Shown: one piece after another, positions 55,675 through 64,000 of the stretch
How positions within the stretch are numbered: the first letter of the stretch is position 1
How the letters are laid out: each line of letters opens with the position of its first letter
Assembly (NCBI GenBank): GCA_001687465.1
Contig: LVLI01000100.1
Coordinates: forward strand, 62,001-126,000
DNA length: 64,000 bases
From: Halocafeteria seosinensis
Taxonomy: Eukaryota; Sar; Bigyra; Bicosoecida
Direction: 5' to 3'
Translations under genes and position numbers: made by a program
Notes under the pieces: model-generated
What the model saw: the letters and a program-made list of their open reading frames with translations, nothing else
Database searches by the model: none
Told to the model about the DNA's origin: nothing

Positions 55675-56790
55675 CTAGAAACAGTGTAAATCAACCCCTA
55701 AAGATGGCATCTTTCTAGTGACACAGCGCCGATGTTGAAGTTGAAGCATTTTGTTAAGAATGCATACAAGTGTAACAAGTCTAAGGAGTCTTGTTGTAGA
55801 GTACAATGCGCAACACCTGGTTGGCCAGAAAAGTTTCGTTGTTTTATGTACTCTATGAGTAGCATTCAATTTCAAGTCGGTTGAGGCGAACTTAGCTATG
55901 GTGCCAGTCGAAAGTGTCGTCGGGATTCCAATCATTCCATACAGAGTTGTCCAGTATTTCCAGGTTTCAGATTCATCTGCCTTTGATTGTTTTCTGCGTT
56001 CACGACTGAATTTGATGTAGTCCTCTACCCTTTTCCTTCTGGCGGTTTCCTGTATCTCCCTAGGAAGTGACTGGAACACTCTAAGAAGCTCTTCACGAAG
56101 TTTCTTGTCGCTTTCTGTTCGCACGCCTTTAAGTAAAAAGATCCGTTGGTGGTGCATCTTAAATCTTGCGCAATATTTTAAGGAGACCACCAGGCGTATC
56201 GTTGGTCAACTGCAACCCGTTCCAGCTCGGCACATTGAGTACTTCGATGAAAGGTTACCCTCCATTGTCTTATATTCATCAAAAGAACCGAAGACGGTAG
56301 AGTAATGCTCATAGTACGTAGACCAGCGCAATAGCTTTCACTTTCGACTGCGGGTGCAAACTCTTCCACATGTACAGACTGATCGCACTCAATGCTCGGT
56401 GTTTGTAGCAGTCCGAGAAGTTGCAAGTTCAAATGCGCCTTGGGAAACAGAGTTTCGTTATATTACCGGTACAATGGTAGTGCAAGTGTTTCAGTATCGG
56501 TTGCATCCCTCCAGTCGCGGCACCACCCCAGTCAACAAGTTTTCGGCGGTTGCGTATTTTGCTGGTGTCTGATGGCAGACTTTTCTCCATACTTCCCGTT
56601 CCTGTCTTGTTAATTGTACCAACCGCCTTGCAATACTCTTCTCGTACGTTGTGTTTGATTCCTTTGTAGCGGCTCCGTGCTTGCACTGTATGGTTTAGCC
56701 ACATCCTTCGAAGCCTCCTGATAGTTTCTTCAAAGATCGTCCAACACTTTCACTGAGTTTGTCTGACAAGTGTCTGGATATGGTCGACAA
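55675..56790 (-). CDS. Unresolved multi-exon gene, unidentified
   Basis: Several minus-strand segments look like spliced coding exons, but I could not build one complete model. In order they read: TEYILSTISRHLSDKLSESV (about 56720-56790), an in-frame TAA at 56700, then TKESNTTYEKSIARRLVQLT to AENLLTG (about 56510-56680), AHLNLQLLGLLQTPSIEC (about 56345-56440), WSTYYEHYSTVFGSFDEYKT (about 56215-56335), and the longest, TESDKKLREELLRVFQSLPR to ETWKYWTTLYGMIG (about 55920-56130). The last segment is basic and helical, as in small mitochondrial or ribosome-associated proteins. It ends close to KRR1's start and faces RPL44. A single gene, two small genes or a decayed gene are all possible. Confidence 0.35.
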
Positions 56791-57006
56791 AATGTATTCT
56801 GTCAATTCTTACCCCACCGCTACCGGCTTACCGGGGTGGCTCGGGCGCACCGGGCACGGACAAGGGACGGGCGATCGAGTTTGCTACCTCGAAAGGCTAA
56901 TTGTGTTGTCATTACACACAAAGGGTGACATTGGAAGACCCCAGAGCACGGTATTATCCCTGTCTCTTGTACTTGGAAGGGTTTCATTGGGTAACTATCT
57001 TCTAAA

Positions 57007-57728
57007 ATGGTAAGTGAATCGACCCAAAGGGAGAGCAGCCTCTCAAGTTGACTTCTGAGGGCTATATAGCTCCTGCAATCTCACATTTGAGATGTCTACT
57101 ACAATGATGATACCGGTTCTAATCTTTCACGCATTCAATATTTTTTGCTGTGTCCTTTATGCAGGTAAATATCCCCAAAGAAAGACGGACCTTCTGTCCC
57201 AGCAAGGACTGTCGTAAACATACCTCCCATAAGGTGTCTCAGTACAAAGCCGGAAAGGCCTCGTTATATGCACAAGGTAAGTTTTACCCCAATTGTAGTA
57301 TCACGTTTGATGTTGGAGTGCTAGGAAGGAGAGCACTGGCTGTATGAAGTGGTGGCTCGGTGCTCCCCTGTAGAAATGCCAAAAAGGGGTAGGACAAAGG
57401 CAAAGGGAGTGGCTGGGAGGGCACGAGCACCTCGGGCATCTGGTTGACACCACCTTCAATGTCAATCTTTTCGTGGACTTACGATTGCATTAGGAATCCG
57501 AGCTCATGACCTCATGGCTTGTATGTTACGTCTATATACACAGGGAAGCGCCGTTACGACATGAAGCAGAAGGGTTATGGTGGTCAGACCAAGCCCGTAT
57601 TCCGCAAGAAAGCCAAGACAACAAAGAAGATTGTGCTCCGCTTGGAATGCAAACAATGCAAGATGAAACATCATGTTCCCATTAAGCGATGCAAAGTGTT
57701 CGAATTGGGTGCTAAGAAGAAAGTATAA
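57007..57728 (+). CDS. RPL44: Ribosomal protein L44e (eL42, RPL36A)
   Basis: A 60S ribosomal protein of 99 residues near the E site. Three exons: 57007-57009 (only the ATG), 57165-57276 and 57544-57728. It reads [12 protein letters not shown], then a zinc ribbon (CPSKDCRKH and [11 protein letters not shown]) and the family's most conserved block, [20 protein letters not shown] followed by [12 protein letters not shown]. It ends FELGAKKKV, a few residues shorter than in yeast or human. The Pro in GGQTKPVF is the residue found in cycloheximide-sensitive species (Gln gives resistance in some yeasts). Intron 2 is 267 nt, long for this region. The isolated start codon is typical of some ribosomal protein genes. 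Convergent with SUV3. Confidence 0.97.
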
Positions 57729-57949
57729 TTTGGGACATTTAAGCTTCTTGGTAGTAGTTATTTTATGGAGAATGCGGCTAAATACCGTGCTAACTAACAC
57801 ACAGTCACCCTTTTGAGTCATGCAAAATATTTGACATCGAAAGCACACCTCACGATTGTAACACCATCGTCGACTCGACGACACTGCTTTACAGAGCACA
57901 ATCACTTATTTCCGAAAGATAGGAGTGAACACTAGTTCAGGATTGATAT

Positions 57950-60900
57950 TCACCGTCTTCGCATTCGCCTTCTTCCGGAAGTTTTCTTACTGCTTTTGTC
58001 TCGAGTGCGCCGCAGCTGTGCTTTCTGTGCGCCACCGCGTAGACTCCTTATTTTAGCATCGACGTTTGTGATGGGTGAAGTCTCCTCCACTGGAGAAGTA
58101 TCGAGGTCGGAGCCGTCACTGAGTGCTTCCTCGTCTATAACGTAGTGTTTGGGGTCATCGTTAGTCCAATCAATTTCCATCATAGACCTCAAGTATCCCC
58201 TTTCATCCTGTTCCATATATTTCTTAAGAGACCTATTCGGAGAGTCAAAATTATCGGCACCAAAAGCATTTCCAATAGGTTCGGAAAGTATCTTCCCCTC
58301 GCTAGTCGAACCGGTACTTGAAGGAATATTTGGTGAAGCGTCGTGGAACTTCGCGTACACTGTTTTCATTGCTTTTCTGGCTTCCTTCTTTTGCTTATTC
58401 GAAAGCAACTTGTAATCATAGCCATTATACTCCATTGCATGTGTTAATGAGTCCGTGATGGAGTTCTTGGGGCGAAGGTGTGGATCCTTCGCACTGATTC
58501 CAAAACATCTCATAAGGATTTCTGGTGGCAAGTCCAAGCGCGACAGTTTAAATTTCCGATGTTCTTTTCTGTCCTTCTTACGAGCTGCGGAAGATTGCAA
58601 GGGACCTCTACTGGGGGCAAGGTGACGCCGTCCCATTTTCTCAAGACCTTGATGGATAAGTTGTTCAGTTCGCTGAATATAGGCCTGCGTCTCTTCAACA
58701 GACGTGAATTCATTTGGAAAGCGTCGAGATAGCCAAAGATACAGATCAAAGACAGAATGAGCACTTTCCAGTTCTCTCAGTTCCAATGGAGTGCGGGGAG
58801 CCAATGTGGGAGGTTTTAACTCAACTGGTACTCTAGCCTTGGAAGAGTATTTCTGTGCATATCTGCGAAGGGCTGTGAGACACAAGGCATCGTCGACGTC
58901 CACCTGCAACTCAAATGTGCTTGCGGGATTATCAGGCATAACTAAATGACATACGACGTAAATGCTTACAGGAGCCAAGCAGAAGTTAAAACGGGCTTTT
59001 AAGGGCATCGGGATATTATCAAGCTGCTTCGCGATTTCCAGCGTATCCTCGCAATCACATAAGAAATACTTATCGGGATCTACTTGAGCACATTTTAAGA
59101 ACCTGGGTTAATAGATATAGAGATAACAGGGAGTCCAAATTTCAATGATTTCCACAATCCACTTACAAGTCCAATAACTGGGAAAATTTGATATGTCGCT
59201 TTCCGGGTAGCACATGTTTTGATGAATCGGAGCTACCCTTTCCCCCAAGAGTCAGTTCGCCTTTAGAGCAGGGAACTTCTCCGTCTTCAAAGTTTTCTAA
59301 GTCACTTACGCCAGTGAAAAATGTGGTTGTATCTTCATATCCTGTTTCAAAGCCGTCGATAAGACTACCTACGTTAAACAGTTCCTTAGAAGACACTTCT
59401 CGCTTTATTATCTTCTCTCGTTGATCTCGGAACCTGCGTAAGAATTCGGAAAGAGCCGGATCCTCCCTTGCCTCTGAGCTTTCTTTTGAGTCTCGCGTTC
59501 CCTGCAAGCGGTCAAATTGCAAATTTTTGCGGCTTTCCGGGGATGCTATCGCCATTGCAAAAAGCTCTAGCTGTTCTGAGGTCGGGAATACCCCTGCAGC
59601 CTGAACAGAAGGCGTCTCCTGACCCATAGATGACTCTAGATGTTTCAAGTCTTTCCGGTTTAAGGCCATAACGGTCCCAGTGTCATACGTGGAGCCGAAT
59701 CTGCCAGCTCGTCCACCTATTTGCTTTGACTCTGTAATGGTGAGTTTCCGTCTTTGTATTCCATCGAATTTGGACAGGGTTGAGAATATTATTCGATTTA
59801 TTTGGAGATTGAGCCCCATGCCGACAGCATCCGTTGCTACTAGTACTTGCGAACCCCCTGTCGTGGCACTGTCTGTCGTCGACTCCTTAGAATTCCCCTC
59901 ATTGAAGCGTTTCGCTTGCTCTTTTCTTACAGCAGGAGGGAGCGCTCCGTAAATTACACCGCATCGTAAACCTGTAGACTTCTCTATCTCCCGCTTCACG
60001 TCAAATAGTGTTTTTCTTCCGAACACCACAACACAGTCCCCTGGTTGGACATCTCCATAGGATCGGATGGGGGATTTACTCACTTGAAGTGGTGACAGCC
60101 TTTGGTAATCGAATACTTCCACTTCTTCGCCCGTACTCTGAGCTATCCTTTTAATCAGCGGCACAGCGGAACTATCCCCACAGCAGTGTACCTCATCAGC
60201 TTGCATACCAAGCAGGACTCGGGTCCACGCCCAACCACGGGATAAATCACCTGCACTCACAGCTCATTCATCAATGAGATGCAATTACCTAACGTGTGTG
60301 TAATTAAGTCTTGGGCACGTACCGAGCATTTGCACTTCATCCAAGACTGCGCATTCCACTCGCTCATTGACATCTATCATCTCGATGGTGGCAGCGGTAT
60401 GTTCGGCGTTTTCATGTAGCTTTCGTTCTTGCCCTGTGACCAAGTTGCACGTAGTTCCTTCTTGATTGAGTCGCTCGTACACTTCCCAAGCAAGCAGTCG
60501 TAGAGGACCACAGTAGAACCCTGAGGAAGCTTGTCGTAGACGTTTGAGAGCGTGATGTGTTTTGCCAGAATTTGTCGGCCCGACATGCAGGACAATCTTC
60601 CTCGGAATTCGACGTGCGCCGAGATACCACTTCTCTGGGTGCCGAAGATCGGCCAAATCCATCAAAGTACTTAAATCGGTGTTTTCATCCACTTCTAGCC
60701 ATCGAGCAGAGGAGGAAGCAGTGGTGCGCTTCTTGGTGGCAGCCGTCGTCGCATGAAAGCGAGTTCCTTTCGGTAGTAAATACTGTAATTCCTTGTGGAA
60801 CGGGCGTATACGAGAGCTGAGACGCGCAGGAGACACCCGAATCGAAGCAAATGCAGCCACATGACGCCATCCTCCTCCATGCGACCACTGTTTCAAGAAC

Positions 60901-60977
60901 CTAAGGCACGTCCGACATCTCATTATTTCGAGGGTTGGCTCGACGGCGGAAGTCAACCAAACCAGATCCCAACGCAT
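57950..60977 (-). CDS. SUPV3L1: SUV3 mitochondrial RNA helicase
   Basis: An ATP-dependent RNA/DNA helicase that, with a nuclease partner, degrades mitochondrial RNA. Four exons (60323-60977, 59167-60250, 58970-59102, 57950-58903) give 941 residues from 60977. A presequence-like Arg-rich N-terminus covers about 90 residues (a second Met is at 60923). Walker A is GPTNSGKT (133-140) and the DExH-type box is DEVQ (213-216). GWAWTRVLLGMQADEVHCCG follows, then motif V-VI blocks VLVATDAVGMGLNLQINRII and IGGRAGRFGS. The SUV3 C-terminal domain includes IPMPLKARFNFCLAPV and ESAHSVFDLYLWLSRRFP. Two insertions are Ser/Glu-rich. Beyond the usual end there is an extra tail of about 240 residues that finishes SGRRRMRRR. 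Human SUV3 has about 786 residues. Confidence 0.93.
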
Positions 60978-61145
60978 GCCACCAGAATCCCTTCATCAAG
61001 GATGCTGTATAGAGCTTAATGGACATTCGAGAGAGCAACTTCCTGAGTTTGTGAAGTTGGAGGAGCGGATGCCCTTGTAGAGCCTTATACACGTTCCGTG
61101 TTGACTTCTTTCAGCCCTCAGATACACACATCTTTATTGTGTGGG

Positions 61146-63299
61146 ATGGACACAATGTCGGTGCAACATGAGGGCCAGAATGAGACTGTGGACACGGGAG
61201 TGGAGGAACGACGACGCTCCGGCGATTCAGCTGTCGCACAATGGTTAGGGAGGCCATTCACGGCCGATCCTGAATATTTTGACTGCTGGTACACAGAGGA
61301 CGACGAGGAGGATGATGGAGACGACGGAACCGCAGGGAGTGACGATGGAACGGGACAAAATGGGGGACCGTACGGCAACTTCAGTCCAATCGCCACCAAT
61401 TCCAACGGCCTCTCTCCTGTGAGAAGTGAAAGGGGGAGCGAAATTATGTCCACACCAGGCGGACAATTTTTTCGGCCCTTCTCAGAGCGATCAGGTACTC
61501 CACGCCAGAGGAGATCAACGGGGAGAAGCAAGGGACGACCGTCCGTCTCGAGCATTCCTCGTGTTTCCCCATTGACGCCAGGGGTCTCCTCCCAGAAAGA
61601 CATGGATAAACTCGAAGAGCAGTGGAAAAGCTTAATATATACCAAAGTAAGTTTTAAGTTAAATGCTTATAGTTGGGTGAGTAGCAGATACTATTGGAAT
61701 GAAATCAATCCTCCTTCGGTCTCCAGACACCGTCACTTCTATCCACGGACTATCGGAGACTCTTTTCCGAAAAGGGCATTCCTTCCACTATACGAGGTGA
61801 GGTGTGGGAGTGGGCCATCGGAGACAAGCTGCAGATCACATCGCAGCTTTATCGTGAATTGTTGCGGCAAGCTAATGGATATATACGAACACGTCGTGCT
61901 GCAAAACACTGTGAATACATGCTTAGACACGAGCATGGAGACAGTGATCAAACGACGAGGCAGTCACCGTCTACCGCTGCTGCGAACCAAGAACGAACAG
62001 CAACCCCAACGAAGCAGTACGACGCGTACCAGCTTGATGAACATGAATCCCCGAAGGACAATGAACCAGAAGCAGTCCCTGTGAATAATCTCTTTGAGAC
62101 GGAGCGGGAGAGTGAGCAGATGCTTCGTAGTTTCGCTGGGGGATCTGAGCTGCGTTCCCCACTCTATATTTCTAATCGTGGAGGTCGTCTTCGAGCAGAC
62201 ACATTACGGGCCAAAACGGAACGCAAGCCAAGACACTCTTCAATTTTGGGAGATAACAGAAAGAAATGCGGCAGTCTGGAACACATTGGAAACCTGGAAC
62301 CGTTATACTCCCTGCTCGCGGAAGTCCACGCTGTCAAGAAAGTCGAAGGATCACAGGCATTGTGCCCGATGATTGATGAAGATGTAGAAAGAACGCTGCG
62401 AAAGCTGTATTTCTTCTCAAGAGAAGCTGAGCTGTACCAAGCTTTGCGCCGGGTAAGTGGTTGCTCTGGCTGTGGTTTTACGTCCATTGCATTTTGGACT
62501 GTGTGGTCTGCAGGTTGTCACATCGTTCTGTTGGTACCGCCCAGACATTGGCTATACACAAGGCTTCACGTATTTACCGGCGATGCTGCTGCTCCATCTA
62601 AAGGAGCGAAGGGATATTACGGAGAGAGTACAGCCTTCTAACCAGGAATTACAGGCTAACGATATGGAGGATGATGAGTGTAATGTTTTTGATCTTTATA
62701 CAAGCGTGGAGGAACTATACAGCGTTTCTCGACCCGAATCGCTGGAACTGAATGCATTCAGACGACTCTCAAATATTGTCTTCAAGGAACCGTACTATAC
62801 ACTCGTTCGGAACCCGTCTCTTCCTGAACCTTGGCTAGACCTCTTATTGAAACTGGTCGCCCGCATTGTTCCACAAATGAAGGAGAAAATTGAAGAAGAA
62901 ACCGCGTTTAGCCCACACGAAATCATAGGCTCGTTCTTCCTTGCGAATATTGTTTCGTTGGGGGCAAAATCAGTTCATGTGGATGTTGTAACACGGATAT
63001 ACGATCGCTGCTTTTTATTTGGTATGATAGAAATCATACCATGCACAATTGGGATATTGAAAGCATGGGTGGATACATTCCCTTCTTTGTCTGACGAAGT
63101 AAGAAATGGTGTCGACGTCTATTGCTCAATTCTCATTTACAACGCTTATTTTGCCTGGCAGGTGAGTGTTCATGATCTGGTTTCACCAAAGTTAATCGAC
63201 GCAACGGAGGCTACGAACTTCGAAGTATCTAGGATTATTGATACTGTGCATTTGACGAGAGCGGAAAGAACAGAAGCTTTGTCCTTGATGACCTCATGA
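61146..63299 (+). CDS. TBC-domain Rab GTPase-activating protein
   Basis: Three exons (61146-61646, 61727-62452, 62514-63299) give 670 residues. The N-terminal 165 residues are acidic and Ser/Gly-rich. The TBC domain starts KGIPSTIRGEVWEWA (184-197). The Arg finger lies in IDEDVERT (383-390, Arg389) and the Gln finger in YRPDIGYTQG (Gln425), so the catalytic pair is intact and GAP activity is expected. Between the R-G-x-x-W and I-D-x-D motifs sits an insertion of about 140 residues, polar and disordered; in most TBC proteins these motifs lie much closer. The C-terminal half (NAFRRLSNIVFKEPYYTLVR, LVARIVPQMKEKIEE, CFLFGMIEIIPCTIGILKAW) completes the fold. Target Rab unknown. Its start is 168 nt from the SUV3 start, a divergent pair. 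Confidence 0.9.
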
Positions 63300-63316
63300 G
63301 AATCAGCATCCATGGA

Positions 63317-64000
63317 TCAACCCCACCATGATGGCTTAGGTGTGCTATAGCCTCCTGGTCTTCCCGTGAAAATGTTGCCTTTACCAAACTGGGCACCATA
63401 GTTGTACTGCAACGGCTCTAGTCCTCCCACGGCAAGCGGTCGTCTAACGAATTGTTTCTGTGCCCCCGGCCCGTATTGGTCCTTTACATGATATCGCTCA
63501 ATGTTTTCTTTTTCATCTTTTTGGGGAGTCCTTAGGTGCTTAGCAGCTGCTGCAGCGAATACCGACGGTCCTTTCTTGGCACCTCGTGGATGGTAGGGCT
63601 CAGGCTCCCGAGGACTTATACTTGAAGCCTGGCTATTGTTTTCTCGAGCATGCTGTATAGGATCCCGATATCTCCCATCACCATTGCGCTGGGGGGCTGG
63701 AAATGCTCCTCCCCTCTCTCGCTTGGCGTAGTAGTTGACACGGTGCTTATTTGGAGGTTCGTCGGGCTGAGAGGGGCTCCCGCGACGCTGATCTTGCTGC
63801 TCATTCTGCTTGCGTCTTGGCGGTGGCTTAGGTTTCAGGTCTGAACAACTTGGATCTGTAGGTGGCTCTGCGCAGTTGTTGAAATCCGGATCTTTCTTAT
63901 CCTCTTCCGCAAACACGAGATTTCTTCCGGGCCGTATAAACTGCGAATAGTTCTCCAGAGGTTCATCTGGAGCATTTTGGCTATCCCGGTCTTCGTCTTT
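63317..64000 (-). CDS. Low-complexity protein, partial (runs off the right edge)
   Basis: The C-terminal 227 codons of a gene whose start lies beyond the window. The frame is open through 64000 (KDEDRDSQNAPDEPLENYS). The sequence is Pro/Arg/Lys/Gln-rich and disordered: KPKPPPRRKQNEQQDQRRG, YYAKRERGGAFPAPQRNGDG, FAAAAAKHLRTPQKDEKENI, then a Gly/Tyr/Pro-rich end (YNYGAQFGKGNIFTGRPGGY) and SWWG. No domain is visible; RNA binding is a guess from composition. Its stop is 17 nt from the TBC gene's stop on the other strand. Confidence 0.7.
   Translation of the reverse strand, partial: KDEDRDSQNAPDEPLENYSQFIRPGRNLVFAEEDKKDPDFNNCAEPPTDPSCSDLKPKPPPRRKQNEQQDQRRGSPSQPDEPPNKHRVNYYAKRERGGAFPAPQRNGDGRYRDPIQHARENNSQASSISPREPEPYHPRGAKKGPSVFAAAAAKHLRTPQKDEKENIERYHVKDQYGPGAQKQFVRRPLAVGGLEPLQYNYGAQFGKGNIFTGRPGGYSTPKPSWWG

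Noticed and set aside
57010-57164. Possible C/D box snoRNA in RPL44 intron 1 (ATGATGA at about 57103)
   Set aside because: A C-box-like word is present, but no CTGA follows it at a suitable distance and there is no terminal stem.
63162-63299. GTGAGT after TGGCAG in the TBC gene as a splice donor
   Set aside because: The frame reads through with protein-like sequence to a stop, and no intron is needed.

Overview
This window is nuclear DNA from a compact eukaryotic genome, most likely a unicellular protist or alga. About 30 protein genes lie in 64 kb on both strands. Most carry several short introns (roughly 55-100 nt) with GT-AG borders, and donors are very often GTAAGT or GTACGT. TAA, TAG and TGA all act as stops, so the genetic code is standard. 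No plastid gene, viral gene, CRISPR array, insertion sequence or convincing tRNA/rRNA was seen. Lineage cannot be fixed by eye. The inverted twin-domain nucleotide cyclase and the RPL44 sequence recall alveolates, while the animal-type glutamate dehydrogenase and melted-like proteins recall other groups; SAR or a related protist group is a guess. The sequence is draft quality, with N at 8226 and 49969-49970.

Layout. 1-8.5 kb: MATE transporter (5' partial), ankyrin/TPR protein, dienelactone hydrolase, an unresolved small gene, an MPP6-like exosome cofactor and an NDUFAF8-like twin CX9C protein. 8.7-22 kb: GLUG-repeat surface protein with a Ser/Thr stalk, split-PH protein, RNA polymerase III subunit RPC3, ISCU, mitochondrial glutamate dehydrogenase, DCAF7/WDR68. 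22-30.4 kb: two tandem melted/VEPH1-like paralogues (one with a PH domain, one without) and a TraB-family membrane protein. 30.4-42 kb: a poorly coding stretch, a large membrane cyclase with complementary inverted catalytic domains, a DUF1295 reductase, a CLC chloride channel and a second twin CX9C protein. 42-64 kb: SEC63, SDR39U1-type epimerase, Cys-rich membrane protein, SH3/coiled-coil protein, Sel1-repeat protein, TMEM185-like protein, KRR1, an unresolved gene, RPL44, SUV3 helicase, a TBC RabGAP and the 3' part of a low-complexity gene.

How the genes work together. There is no operon logic, but several themes recur. Mitochondrial genes are NDUFAF8-like, ISCU, GDH, the second CX9C protein and SUV3; ISCU and GDH share one divergent promoter region. 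RNA and ribosome production is served by RPC3, MPP6-like, KRR1 and RPL44. ER and membrane traffic is served by SEC63, the Sel1 protein and the TBC GAP. Signalling is represented by the cyclase, the CLC channel, melted-like, PH and SH3 proteins. Convergent pairs are packed very tightly (9 nt between DUF1295 and CLC stops, 17 nt after TBC, 43 nt between RPC3 and ISCU).

Exon borders were set by reading splice signals and checking frame by hand. They are models, not transcript-proven.
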